The translations under genes and the position numbers were made by a program. Below the pieces are notes generated by a model that ran no database searches, was not told the origin of the DNA, and worked only from the letters and a program-made list of their open reading frames with translations. A stretch of DNA of 64,000 nucleotides from Bacteroides fragilis NCTC 9343. GTDB lineage: Bacteria; Bacteroidota; Bacteroidia; Bacteroidales; Bacteroidaceae. This document shows positions 8,447-18,112 of the stretch, piece by piece. Location: the NCBI RefSeq assembly GCF_000025985.1, contig NC_003228.3, positions 4,526,001-4,590,000 on the forward strand, written 5' to 3'. Every line of letters starts with the position of its first letter. Position 1 is the first letter of the stretch.

Positions 8447-9352
8447 TTATATAATCAGTTGTTTTTTTTCTTTCTTCTGCGGAACAACGGAAGAGGCATG
8501 CTTCGCAGCCTGACGCCCCGTTTTTTCCGGTTCCGGCTCTTTGGACTGTTGAGACGAACACTTTTCCGGAGTTTTTGCCCTTTGTGATGTCCGGTTCGCT
8601 TTTCCGCCCAGCCTGAACTCCCCGTCTGTAATGTGGAACTCCGATTGTAGGATGTCCCTCGCCATTGTTTTGGCTTCCATCTGCAAGGCCGCATAGCCGA
8701 AGTCGTGCGCAGAGAGCGGGGCTTCTCGTCTCGCCTTCATACTGTCCCCCAGCTTCTCCGCCAGTTCCTTGAACTCATACTGATAGCTGAACGGATGGAA
8801 ATGGTCCGCTTCCATAAGGCCGGCATATCCGTTCTCCGAGATATACAGCAGTGCCGCAACATCATAATTACGGGGTGAGATACCCAGGCCGAAGTCCTTT
8901 GTCAAACGGTCAAAGTTATTGAAGTCGGGACGTAAGTCATATTTGCCGGTGCAGACGGCACCTACCAGCATCTCCTTTCCTGCCATCTTTTCGGGCGTGA
9001 AGCTGCATACCGATTTTCTTAATTGTATATCATCCCTGCGCAAGTCTGCTTTTGAGAGTTTGTCGATACAATTATCGGCCAGTTCAACCATCTGCCGCAT
9101 GGGAATCTCTATTTCATACAGTTTAAGTGTTTCCACTTTTTTACTGAAGTTGAAAAAACTGTCTGCCAGATGTTGTAAGTAAGTGGTACGTGCTTTCATT
9201 CCCTTTACACTGTCCGAGAAGAGAAGTACACCCTCATCCGTTGCCACAGCAGACATGCGCTGATTCTCACTGTCTGCCGAAACGGGCAAGTTACCCGTTT
9301 CGGCTGTCCGGTGATGTAACCAACGGTCTGCCCAATCTTTCAATAGTCCCAT
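8447..9352 (-). CDS. Unrecognised paralog-family gene C
   Basis: 301 aa, intact, first of three tandem paralogs; its stop is one base upstream of gene B. It contains ATDEGVLLFSDSVKG and YDVAALLYISENGYAGLMEA, which align with genes A (ETDKGVLLFDDN, YDRMTLLFIREQGYPEDG) and B. It lacks the N-terminal SVYVTVDG part of A and B. The last 60 residues are basic and polar (KTPEKCSSQQ, VVPQKKEKKQLII), suggesting a disordered, possibly nucleic-acid-binding tail. No signal peptide or membrane segment. Function unknown. Confidence 0.7.
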   Translation of the reverse strand: MGLLKDWADRWLHHRTAETGNLPVSADSENQRMSAVATDEGVLLFSDSVKGMKARTTYLQHLADSFFNFSKKVETLKLYEIEIPMRQMVELADNCIDKLSKADLRRDDIQLRKSVCSFTPEKMAGKEMLVGAVCTGKYDLRPDFNNFDRLTKDFGLGISPRNYDVAALLYISENGYAGLMEADHFHPFSYQYEFKELAEKLGDSMKARREAPLSAHDFGYAALQMEAKTMARDILQSEFHITDGEFRLGGKANRTSQRAKTPEKCSSQQSKEPEPEKTGRQAAKHASSVVPQKKEKKQLII

Positions 9353-9463
9353 AACTTGATTCTTTTTGCATAACTTAATGCTTGCAAAGAAAATACATCA
9401 TCGGACAACCCACAATAAAGAGGGAATCCGAGTCAGGCTTTGGCGTTCGTTGGCGCATGACTT

Positions 9464-10096
9464 TTAAATTAACCGTTTCTCCAGCATCCGGTTATAACTT
9501 ACACGCAAGGAATCAATAAAAGGAGTAGTGTCCGTACAACGGTCAAACACTTTTCCCCGTTTGGTATATAGTGCATTTATTTTTAGATGAAACATATCCT
9601 CAAAAGCTCGAATTACACTTATCACAGTTAGTTTATCTCCATTTCTCGAACTTATTGCATCGGCTGCCATCAACGCAGCCACCAGTTCAATCAAATCACT
9701 GTCTGTTCCATTCCAAGTTAGCATGACAACTGATTTATTTTCCTCATCTTTTATTATTTCAGATTTCAGTTCCGGTACAATATTTCCATATTTAAGCAGC
9801 TCTTTAACCATTTCTATTTCTGCATTGAGAAGAGATAATGCCTTACCAATAAATACATCATACAAAACATGCCTTTTTCCCAACATTTGCTCCGATGCAA
9901 TTTGCATATAATCCAATTCTATTTTGGTATAATTCAAGCGTCGCAATTTTACTATCTGATTCTCATCCTGCGGGAGCCCTGCAAGCAGGGTTACAAAATC
10001 ATCATAAGCGGCAGGCAATTCTTCTGCCACCTGTACCATACCATCCATATAGGAGGTGAATAAAGTAAAAAGAAGCGCATTCGTTAATGTTTTCAT
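9464..10096 (-). CDS. RteC-like regulator of excision/transfer
   Basis: 210 aa. The C-terminal half (DLIELVAALMAADAI, a linker, then FEDMFHLKINALYTKRGK) has the RteC-family pattern; the N-terminal 90 residues are helical. In CTnDOT, RteC activates the excision operon and is itself switched on by the response regulator RteB. Here an RteB-like regulator lies directly upstream on the same strand and a sigma-54-type promoter lies 63 bp before the ATG. The assignment is by pattern and context. Confidence 0.7.
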   Translation of the reverse strand: MKTLTNALLFTLFTSYMDGMVQVAEELPAAYDDFVTLLAGLPQDENQIVKLRRLNYTKIELDYMQIASEQMLGKRHVLYDVFIGKALSLLNAEIEMVKELLKYGNIVPELKSEIIKDEENKSVVMLTWNGTDSDLIELVAALMAADAISSRNGDKLTVISVIRAFEDMFHLKINALYTKRGKVFDRCTDTTPFIDSLRVSYNRMLEKRLI

Positions 10097-10155
10097 CGCA
10101 TCACATTTTAAGTTCTACAAATCACACCCCCAGCCAAATCATCATAAAAATATTA

Positions 10156-10173
10156 TAAGCAAGTACTATACCA
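10156..10173 (-). promoter_or_regulatory. Sigma-54-type promoter upstream of the RteC-like gene
   Basis: Read on the minus strand it is TGGTATAGTACTTGCTTA, with the invariant GG and GC separated by exactly 10 bp (consensus TGGCAC-N5-TTGCA). The GC lies about 63 bp before the RteC-like ATG. The upstream neighbour is a sigma-54 activator, which fits RteB-to-RteC control. Confidence 0.6.
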
Positions 10174-10260
10174 TTAATCATGATAAACATAAAACATTGA
10201 TAATTAAAAGTATATATAAAAAGAAAACACATCTGTGCAGAATATGAATGTAGATTGTAT

Positions 10261-10289
10261 AAAATTCGTCCGAAAATCGGACGAATTTT
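10261..10289 (-). terminator. Terminator at the end of the response regulator gene
   Basis: AAAATTCGTCCGA at 10261-10273 is the exact reverse complement of TCGGACGAATTTT at 10277-10289, leaving a 3-base loop. The stem begins within the response regulator's stop codon and separates it from the RteC-like transcription unit. Confidence 0.8.
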
Positions 10290-11574
10290 ATATTAGGCGA
10301 TATTTTTTTAATTTAAGATAAAGTGTACTTCGACTTATTCCCAATAATTGTGCTGTCGCTGTACGATCATTATCTGTAGCATTCAATGCTTTTATAATAT
10401 TATTCCGCTCTACTCGTTCATCTTTCAATGTATATTCTTTGGGGTGCTTATTGGGAAGAAGTTCTATATCCTCCATCGTTATCCAGTCGTCTTGTGCCAA
10501 TAAAGTTGCTCGTTTCACGACCATCCGTATTTCACGTATATTCCCCGGCCATGAATATGATTTGAATTTTTTCTGTGTTTCTCGGTCAAAACCTTTTACC
10601 TCTTTATTTAATTCACGATTAGCTATATTCAACATAAATTCAGCTAATGGGATAATGTCTTCCGGACATTCAGCTAAAAGAGGTACTTGCAGTGGAAATT
10701 CATTTATGCGATGAAATAAATCTTCTCTGAATCGCCCTTCCATTATGGCTTTCTCCAAATCTTCATTCGTAGCAGCTATCAGTCGTATATCTACTTCTAT
10801 CTCTTTCCAACTACCTATAGGACGAAAATGCTTTTCTTGTAATGCACGTAATAATAACATTTGTACGTGCATATTCAGATTTCCTATTTCATCCAAAAAC
10901 AATGTTCCATGATTAGCCCGAGCAAACATGCCTTCTCTGTCTTCCACCGCTCCCGTAAATGCACCTTTTACATAACCAAATAATTCAGAAGCTGCAAGTT
11001 CCTTTGGTAAAGTACCACAATCCACAACAACGAATGGAGCATTCGCACGTCCGCTTAATGCATGAATTTGCGATGCAACCCACTCCTTTCCTGTACCAGA
11101 TGCACCTCTTATGAGCACAGTCATATCCGAAGGAGCTACAAGGCGAACATAGTGTTGTAGTTTTAAAGACAATGGACTTTGTCCAATATAGAATGCCTGT
11201 TTTGTTTTAGAGTCTTTTCTGTTCCGCTCTAATACTTCTTGGATAATACTAAGTGCTTTTTCTGTTTGAATCGGCTTTGGCAAATAATCTTCAGCTCCCT
11301 TTTTGATAGCACTTACGGCTCCCGGTATATCTGCATATCCGGTCATAATAAGAAATGGAATTTGATAACCTTCTGCCTTTATCCATTCTAGTAATTCTAT
11401 ACCATTACTTTCTTTAAGTCTAAAATCCGATAGTATCAAATCCACTTCATTATGATACAAAAACAACTTTGCTTTATCTACAGACAATACATAACGGGCA
11501 TCTATACTATGTTTTTTCAACCAATTCGCAGTTGTATATGCATATGTCCGATCATCTTCTACAATTAATACCAT
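10288..11574 (-). CDS. Sigma-54-dependent response regulator (NtrC/RteB-like)
   Basis: 428 aa. The receiver domain (1-120) has its phospho-Asp in VDLILSDFRLKESNG. The AAA+ domain (about 140-370) has Walker A RGASGTGKEWVA, the sigma-54 contact loop GYVKGAFTGA and the PGNIREI motif. A Fis-type HTH ends the protein (TATAQLLGISRSTLYLKLKK). It should activate sigma-54 promoters when phosphorylated. It starts 38 bp after the membrane fusion protein gene, so it may be part of the efflux operon; the RteC-like gene next to it points to RteB. No sensor kinase lies within the island. Confidence 0.9.
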   Translation of the reverse strand: MVLIVEDDRTYAYTTANWLKKHSIDARYVLSVDKAKLFLYHNEVDLILSDFRLKESNGIELLEWIKAEGYQIPFLIMTGYADIPGAVSAIKKGAEDYLPKPIQTEKALSIIQEVLERNRKDSKTKQAFYIGQSPLSLKLQHYVRLVAPSDMTVLIRGASGTGKEWVASQIHALSGRANAPFVVVDCGTLPKELAASELFGYVKGAFTGAVEDREGMFARANHGTLFLDEIGNLNMHVQMLLLRALQEKHFRPIGSWKEIEVDIRLIAATNEDLEKAIMEGRFREDLFHRINEFPLQVPLLAECPEDIIPLAEFMLNIANRELNKEVKGFDRETQKKFKSYSWPGNIREIRMVVKRATLLAQDDWITMEDIELLPNKHPKEYTLKDERVERNNIIKALNATDNDRTATAQLLGISRSTLYLKLKKYRLI

Positions 11575-11611
11575 TTTAGCAATCTCTACAATATAGGCTA
11601 TTAATAAAATA

Positions 11612-12703
11612 CTAAAAGGTAATCCCTTCTTTTGTTTCTTCAGTGATATGTTGAAGAATGTTTATTCCTTCACTCAGATTACCATATATTTCCACTAATG
11701 TTTTGTTTTTCCTTCCTTTATTAACAGATATTCTTTTTGTTTTACCATCTATTATTCCCATAACGTATGTCCCTGTATTTCCATCTACAACAGCTGATTC
11801 AGGGACAAAGAACGAAGCAGATTCCGCTTTCAAAGAAAGCGTTGCATCCACAACCATTCCCGGCAATAAGGCTTCGTGAACATTGGTGAAATCGGCCTCT
11901 ATCTCTTCCGAACGTAATCGGCTGTCTATTGCATTAGAACGGCGAACTATTTTCGCTATGAACGTATTACCCGGTTTGGATTGCGAAGTAAAACGAATCG
12001 TGTCTCCTACATGAATATAAGATGTGTATTTTTCCGCTACCGCCAATCTGATTCGTAGGTTACTTTTATCTTGCAGTACAAGAAGCGGCTTTCCTGAAGG
12101 AACAGCAAGCGAACCTATATCTGTATTTCGTTCGGTTATGACTCCTGAGAATGGGGCACGTATAACCAAATAATCGAGTAAACTCTGCACCTCTTTATAA
12201 CCGGCCTGCAAAGCCGTTAATCGAGATTCATCGCTCTCTTTTTGCGTTCGTGCCTTGTCTATCGCATCCTCCGATATTGCTCCTTGCGTTTCCGATGCGG
12301 CTAACAGCCTATTGAATGTGGAACGGGAAAATGACACTACCGATTCTTGCGATGCGATTTGCGCTTTTAGGACGGATGCTTTGGCAACGAGTTCTGGTGC
12401 TTCTAATTCGATCAGAACATCCCCTTTGTTTACTTTAGAACCTATATCAACTTTCAAGAATTGAACAAAACCACTCACTTTGGCATAAATGTCGGATTGT
12501 CTGTCTGCGACAATTTCTCCTGGTAATTTGATTGGGATTGCAGGACTACTTTTTTTCAATGTATAGCTCTGTATTTCGGGCTTCTGCACCTTAACGACTG
12601 TGTTGGAAAAAGCTGTATTCCGATTTTCCATACCAATCCAAATTATTAAGCCTGCAATCAACAGGCAGACTACACAGATAATGTAAAACTTACTCTTTTT
12701 CAT
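11612..12703 (-). CDS. RND efflux periplasmic adaptor (membrane fusion protein)
   Basis: 363 aa from the ATG at 12703 (MKKSKFYIICVVCLLIAG), chosen because longer starts run into the pump gene that ends at 12711. One N-terminal membrane anchor is followed by the HlyD/AcrA layout: a lipoyl half VSGFVQFLKVDIGSKVNKGD, a helical hairpin (about 100-175), and a beta-barrel domain with LLVLQDKSNLRIRLAV. It should connect the inner-membrane pump with the TolC-like channel. Spacing of 8 bp to the pump gene supports one operon. Confidence 0.9.
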   Translation of the reverse strand: MKKSKFYIICVVCLLIAGLIIWIGMENRNTAFSNTVVKVQKPEIQSYTLKKSSPAIPIKLPGEIVADRQSDIYAKVSGFVQFLKVDIGSKVNKGDVLIELEAPELVAKASVLKAQIASQESVVSFSRSTFNRLLAASETQGAISEDAIDKARTQKESDESRLTALQAGYKEVQSLLDYLVIRAPFSGVITERNTDIGSLAVPSGKPLLVLQDKSNLRIRLAVAEKYTSYIHVGDTIRFTSQSKPGNTFIAKIVRRSNAIDSRLRSEEIEADFTNVHEALLPGMVVDATLSLKAESASFFVPESAVVDGNTGTYVMGIIDGKTKRISVNKGRKNKTLVEIYGNLSEGINILQHITEETKEGITF

Positions 12704-12710
12704 ATTTAAT

Positions 12711-15700
12711 TTACTTTTTTTCTTGATAGTATTTACTATTATGATCTTCCGGGTCAAGAGAAACGGAGAGCGTCGATGATTTTTCCTGTACCCATGCAAA
12801 AGCCAGAGGCAGAACAAATAATCCGATTAAAGTGGAAGCAAGAATACCTCCTATCACAGCTCTTCCTAAAGGAGCTGTTTGTGCTCCACCTTCCCCAAAA
12901 CCGATAGCCATCGGAAGCATACCGACAAGAGTGGCGATACTTGTCATCAAGATAGGGCGCAAACGCAAAGAAGTTGCTTGTAAAGCTGCTTGGAGGCTAT
13001 TTCCACTTGTTTTGCGTATTGTTTCAGCCGCCGTTACCAGCAACAAAGCATTGGAAATGGAGACTCCGACAGACATGATAATACCCATATAGGACTGTAA
13101 GTTGAGAGTAGAGCCAGTTATCCATAACAAGGTAAGTGCTCCCATAATAACGGCAGGGACACTGGTAATTACGACCAATGCCACTTTAAAAGATTGGAAG
13201 TTTGCAGTCAATAGAAGCAATATGACAATGACTGCAATAAGCAATCCTTCCTGCAATCCGCGTTGCGTTTCTTCCAGAACAGATGCCAATCCGGTCACTT
13301 CGACATTCAAACCTTTCGGAAGTTCCCCTAAAGAAGCAATGGCATTGCGAACATCTTTCAATGCTGTACCCAGATCCACATCGTGAATATTGGCAACAAC
13401 AGTCGTATATGACATAGAACCTTCATTGTAGGTTTCTCCATAAGTCGTTCCTTCTGTTATATTCGCAACATCACCGAGTACCTTTCCCGGAGCTTTTCTC
13501 GACAAGGGTAATGCCTCCAGTTCTTCTTTTGAAGACATCTTATTAAGCGGTATCTGTACCTGCACGTTATATGCCATATTCATCATGCCACCTATCCAAA
13601 AATTCTTATTAGTAAAACGCGACGATGAAGTGGAGGGAACAAGTGAACCTGAAATATCAGCCATATCCATACCGATTTGAGAGGCACGTATGCGATCCAC
13701 TTCAATATTATAAGTAGGATAGTTCATCGACTGTGGCATTTTCTGGTCTCTCAGGTAATCAATCTCCTTCAATTTGCCCAAGAGTTTTCGTGCATACGCT
13801 TCATTCTGTTTTTTCATCATGCCTGAAAATCGCACTTCAATAGGCGTGTTGGCTCCTTGACTCAATACTTTTTCGGATAATTCCATCGGCTCGAATGTAA
13901 TGCTCATTTCCGGCATAGACTCATTTATTCGGCAGCGAAGTTGTTCTTTCAAATGCTCCATATCACCATGCCAATCTTGCAAGGCAACTTGCAAGGTAGC
14001 TTCATGAGGTCCGGAATTATATATATAGACCGGACTCACGGCAAATGTGGAAGAATGTTGTCCCACAAAGGCTGAAGATATGCGTATGTGTTTCTCTCCG
14101 ATTAATGTTTCGAGTTCACCCATGAACTCCCGGACTTTGTCCTCTGTTATCTCAATTCGGGTTCCCTGTGGAGCAACGAGCCTTACTTGGAACTGACTGG
14201 GATTACCTTTGGGTAATACATCTGTCCCGATTATTCCGAACAATAATATTACTATTGCGACAACTCCGACAATATAGGTGGATACAATCTGTTTTCTTCG
14301 TTTCAGCAATCTTTCCAGTTGTCGTTCCAACAGTTTATTACTCCCGCTTTCATTATGTCCGTTGGTTGATATAGCATGATTTGGTCTGATAATCCACGAT
14401 GCCATGACAGGCACGAATGTCTGGGAGAGGATGAATGAAGTTATCATTGAAAATCCTATTGCCATTGCCAAAGGACGAAACATAGCACCGGGAATACCGT
14501 TCATTAAAAATGCCGGAACGAAAACTGCCAAAACACACAGCAAAATAAGGAATTTCGGGAAAGCGATTTCTCGGCAGGCTTCCCATACGGCAACAGCTTT
14601 GGGTTTTCCTAATTCCAGATGGCGATGGATATTTTCGATGGTAACGGTACTTTCATCCACCAGAATACCTACAGCCAAAGCCAAACCGGACAATGACATG
14701 ATATTGATTGACTGCCCGAACAGATGAAGAAAAAGGACACCGGAAATCAGTGATATAGGGATAGTCAGAATGACTATAAAAGCGGAGCGCCTGTCCCGTA
14801 GAAACAACAATACCATGAGTCCTGTCAGAATCACACCGATAAATCCCTCGGTAAGCAGGTTTTTAACGGCATTGATTACATAAACGGATTGGTCAAACTC
14901 AAAAGAAACCGTAACATCGTCAGGCAGGTTGTTTTGAATGACAGGTAGGCGTTTTTTCAAATTTTTCACCACATCCCAAGTTGAAGCATTCCCTGATTTG
15001 GCAACATTGATGTATACCGAACGTTTACCATTGACCAACGCATATCCGGTTGCAATATCGGCTCCGTCGGATATGGTTGCCACATCCCTCAGAAAAACTG
15101 TTCCCACGCTACCTTTGACAAGTGGAATATCCTCAAACTCCCGGACGGTTTTCAGATTATTATTGGTCGGAGTGATATAGTTTTTATCTTCCGTGAATAT
15201 ATTACCGGAAGGAGCCGTTATATTGTTACGGCTTATAGCTTCCACAATTTGCTCCGGAGCCAATTTATGAGCACGAAGTGCCTGCGGATCAACATTAATC
15301 TCAATAGTACGGGGACTTCCCCCGAACGGTGGAGCAGTCGTTATTCCCGGTACGGAAATCAAAAAAGGACGTGCCGTAAAGTTCGCAATATCCTGCAATT
15401 GATTGTTGTTTTTCGTAGGACTGCGGAAAACGACCTGACCGACGGGCTGGGACGATGCGTCGAATCGGATAATAAAAGGATCGGGAGTACCCGGCGGCAG
15501 GAATATCTGCGAACGATTGGATAAGGCACTCAGTTCCGCAATCGCCTGTCCCATATCCGTATCCGGATAGAATGTAACCTTCATCAAGGTAAGACCTTGC
15601 GAATTTTTAGTCTCTATATTTTTGATGCCGTTGGTAAACAGCATCATGTTGGTATACATTTTTGTAAAATAGCCTTCCATTTGTTCCGGAGTATATCCGT

Positions 15701-15854
15701 TGAAGGCGTGTGCTATATAAACTACCGGAAGATTCATATCCGGCAAAATATCTACACGAATGTCCCGGACGGCTTTTATTCCGAAGAATAACAATCCGAA
15801 TACCAGTACCAGTGTCGATATGGGTCTGCGTAATGCTCCGCGAATTATATTCAT
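12711..15854 (-). CDS. RND efflux pump inner-membrane transporter (AcrB/MdtB type)
   Basis: 1047 aa, full length for HAE1-type pumps. It starts MNIIRGALRRPISTLVLVFG (first membrane helix) and has the two repeated halves with 12 helices. The proton-relay region is visible as LSGLALAVGILVDESTVTIEN, where one Asp is seen, followed by IVPAF-like LAVFVPAFLMNG. It pumps compounds from the periplasm or inner leaflet out through TolC using the proton gradient; substrate cannot be inferred. Cargo neighbours handle metals, but the sequence lacks obvious CusA-type Met-rich features, so drug or bile-type substrates are as likely. Confidence 0.9.
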   Translation of the reverse strand: MNIIRGALRRPISTLVLVFGLLFFGIKAVRDIRVDILPDMNLPVVYIAHAFNGYTPEQMEGYFTKMYTNMMLFTNGIKNIETKNSQGLTLMKVTFYPDTDMGQAIAELSALSNRSQIFLPPGTPDPFIIRFDASSQPVGQVVFRSPTKNNNQLQDIANFTARPFLISVPGITTAPPFGGSPRTIEINVDPQALRAHKLAPEQIVEAISRNNITAPSGNIFTEDKNYITPTNNNLKTVREFEDIPLVKGSVGTVFLRDVATISDGADIATGYALVNGKRSVYINVAKSGNASTWDVVKNLKKRLPVIQNNLPDDVTVSFEFDQSVYVINAVKNLLTEGFIGVILTGLMVLLFLRDRRSAFIVILTIPISLISGVLFLHLFGQSINIMSLSGLALAVGILVDESTVTIENIHRHLELGKPKAVAVWEACREIAFPKFLILLCVLAVFVPAFLMNGIPGAMFRPLAMAIGFSMITSFILSQTFVPVMASWIIRPNHAISTNGHNESGSNKLLERQLERLLKRRKQIVSTYIVGVVAIVILLFGIIGTDVLPKGNPSQFQVRLVAPQGTRIEITEDKVREFMGELETLIGEKHIRISSAFVGQHSSTFAVSPVYIYNSGPHEATLQVALQDWHGDMEHLKEQLRCRINESMPEMSITFEPMELSEKVLSQGANTPIEVRFSGMMKKQNEAYARKLLGKLKEIDYLRDQKMPQSMNYPTYNIEVDRIRASQIGMDMADISGSLVPSTSSSRFTNKNFWIGGMMNMAYNVQVQIPLNKMSSKEELEALPLSRKAPGKVLGDVANITEGTTYGETYNEGSMSYTTVVANIHDVDLGTALKDVRNAIASLGELPKGLNVEVTGLASVLEETQRGLQEGLLIAVIVILLLLTANFQSFKVALVVITSVPAVIMGALTLLWITGSTLNLQSYMGIIMSVGVSISNALLLVTAAETIRKTSGNSLQAALQATSLRLRPILMTSIATLVGMLPMAIGFGEGGAQTAPLGRAVIGGILASTLIGLFVLPLAFAWVQEKSSTLSVSLDPEDHNSKYYQEKK

Positions 15855-15864
15855 AAATACATTA

Positions 15865-17268
15865 TTATATGTTATTGATTTGAGCGATAAAGGCTTCTAT
15901 ATCTCCGTTATTTGCAATCTTCAATAGATAAGCCTGCCATATATTGATAGCCATGATTTCCTGCTCGGACTCCGCCGCAGTCAAGGCATACATGGCTTGG
16001 GCAAGATCGGAAATGGAAGTCAGACCATTTCTATACATGGCTAAATATTGATCGTAAGAAATTTGTGCTGCCTTTTTTCGGGTAACTGCTTCATTGTATT
16101 GACTGTATGCAAGTTGCAACTTTTTGTCAGCATAATGAGTTTGTTCTTTCAATTCTCTGGAAAGCAGATTCCGTTCTATTTCTAATGAATATGAAAGCTG
16201 TTTTTGAGACGCAACTTTGGAGCGGTTCCTGAACAATGATGTAAAGTTCCAGTTCAGTCCTATCCCAATAAGAAAATTGCTTCGGTTTATACCTACTCCT
16301 TGAGTGTATGAGTGAGAGACAGCCTCCGGTACTTGGGTGTAATTATATCCGAACCCAGATCCCCTTCCTGAAATAGTTCCGACAAGGCTAATACGGGGTA
16401 GGGCTTCCGACTGGAAGATTTTCATCTTGTAGGTACTTGCTTCAACTGCATCTTGTGCATGGCGTAACGAGGGGTGGTTATCGGATACTTCTTCAGCAGA
16501 TGTTCGGTCGATTGGAAATATACACATATAGGAAGAGTCGAGCAAGAATTCCTCATCTTCGATTCCTGTTATCAATGCAAAGTCTTTTGACAGTTCATAA
16601 ACTTTGTCCTGCGCCTTCAGTAGAGTAATACGCGAAGTTGCAACTTCTGCTTCTGCCATTGCAGCTTCTGCTTTGGGTCTGATATTGTTAGATGTCAGGG
16701 CCTGAGTAACGGAGAAAAGCGTTTTTGCCCTATCTATGTTCCGCTCTTGTATTTTTACAAGTTGCTGCATAGCAAGAAGATTGAAATATGTAGCTGACAC
16801 CTGTATCTGATGTTTGAATTTTTCCTATTCCAATTCCGATTGCCGTAATTCATATTCGGACTCAGCGAACCGTATATTGTTTTTCGTTTGACCGAAAGAA
16901 TAAAGTGTCCAATTAAAACCTGCCATATAAAGTGAACCGAAAGCAGCCTCCCAATTTTGTTTGTCTTGTGGCATACTTGTGGTTGTCATCCCCTCACCAA
17001 AGCTATATTGTGGTCCATGCCATGCGTTGGCTGTACCATATACTTGCTGGGCCGAAAATTTTATATCAGGTAAAAGCATTGTTTTGGCATGATTAACCAG
17101 TTTCTTTTGTGCTTCTACTTGTAAGGTTTTCGATCGGATTGTTTCATAATTCTCCATACCCTGTTTTAAAGCCTGTTGAAGGCTTATCTCTTGTGCATAT
17201 ATTCTATTTACATTCACAAAGCCTACAAGTAAGACCATTAGTTTTATTGTCCTTCTTTTTATTATCAT
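15865..17268 (-). pseudogene. TolC-like outer membrane efflux channel gene with an internal amber codon
   Basis: The gene starts MIIKRRTIKLMVLLVGFVNVN with a signal peptide (cleavage near IYAQ) and the repeat-type ISLQQALKQGMENYETIRSK. A TAG at 16825-16827 follows RQSELE, and the same frame continues EKFKHQIQVSATYFNLLAMQ to 15865. Removing the stop gives a 467-aa protein, normal for TolC family members. CAG to TAG is the simplest change. Without readthrough the channel would be truncated at 147 aa, though the host has other TolC homologs that could serve. It is first gene of the efflux operon. Confidence 0.8.
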
Positions 17269-17371
17269 ATGAACTATATTAAGTTATCGGTTATTTTAGG
17301 GATGCAGATAAAGAAATAAGCAAGCAATAGATAACAAGAGATAGATATATAATCTTAATAATCAGACAAAA

Positions 17372-17409
17372 AAAGGAATAGCACCTTTTTACAAGATACT
17401 ATTCCTTGT
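17372..17409 (-). terminator. Terminator after the AraC regulator gene
   Basis: AAGGAATAG at 17375-17383 pairs with CTATTCCTT at 17401-17409. On the minus strand the stem is followed by a T-run (seven T). It separates the copA-to-araC operon from the efflux operon. The remaining spacer at 17269-17371 must hold the efflux promoter, which was not identified. Confidence 0.75.
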
Positions 17410-17519
17410 TCCTAATCCAATCTTTTTCCTTATTAAACAGTACCTTTTATATTTCGACTGCAAAGTAACAGGAAAAACACTCTCTGATTGTTACATCATT
17501 TTCAGATTCATTTATATAG

Positions 17520-18083
17520 TTATAGTTTATCCAATGGTTTACGACATTGTGTACTCATTTGTTTAAAATAAGTAGGGGTAAATCCTGTAACTTTCTTGAA
17601 CTGATTGCTTAAATGTGCTACACTTGAATAATTCATAATATAAGCTATTTCGCTAAGTTGCATATCATCATAGACAAGCAACTCTTTGACTCTTTCTATT
17701 TTCTGATAGATGAAATACTTTTCTATCGTCCGACCTTCATTTTCAGAAAACAAGCCAGACAAATAAGAATAATCCAAATGAATGTTTTCACATAAATAAT
17801 CAGATAAATTAGTCTTCAACATACCGTTTTTGCGATGCACCAACTCGCGAATACAAGTCTTTATCTGCTCGACTATCCGGGAACGTTTGTCATCTATAAT
17901 TTCAAAACCAACTTTCTGTAATTGATCTAACAATTCCTGCATTTGTTTCTCTGTTGGCGGACATAAAAGAACTATTTCTCCTAAAGCGATATGGGCAACC
18001 TTCAATTCAAGTTGGGATAAAATATTTGTTACCACCATTATGCAGCGGTCACACACCATGTTCTTTATATAAATCTTATTCAT
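17520..18083 (-). CDS. AraC-family regulator with N-terminal HMA-like CxxC domain
   Basis: 187 aa from the ATG at 18083 (MNKIYIKNMVCDRC); the longer frame overlaps feoAB. Residues 1-70 look like a heavy-metal-associated fold with the CDRC motif, and the C-terminal 100 residues are an AraC HTH (MQLSEIAYIMNYSSVAHLSN, then KKVTGFTPTYFKQ). This small class is common beside metal-transport genes in Bacteroidetes and may sense Cu+ or another metal through the two Cys, but this is inference. It is the last gene of the copA operon, 30 bp after feoAB. Confidence 0.85.
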   Translation of the reverse strand: MNKIYIKNMVCDRCIMVVTNILSQLELKVAHIALGEIVLLCPPTEKQMQELLDQLQKVGFEIIDDKRSRIVEQIKTCIRELVHRKNGMLKTNLSDYLCENIHLDYSYLSGLFSENEGRTIEKYFIYQKIERVKELLVYDDMQLSEIAYIMNYSSVAHLSNQFKKVTGFTPTYFKQMSTQCRKPLDKL

Positions 18084-18112
18084 ATTTTTAACAATTATCC
18101 TATTTCTACATA

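Noticed and set aside
10288..11574. Complete RteA-RteB pair
   Set aside because: No histidine kinase gene lies upstream or anywhere in the island; only the response regulator is present.
12703..12817. Longer N-terminus for the membrane fusion protein
   Set aside because: It would overlap the pump gene by over 100 bp, and the added residues are a shadow of the pump's coding frame; the ATG at 12703 gives a normal membrane anchor.
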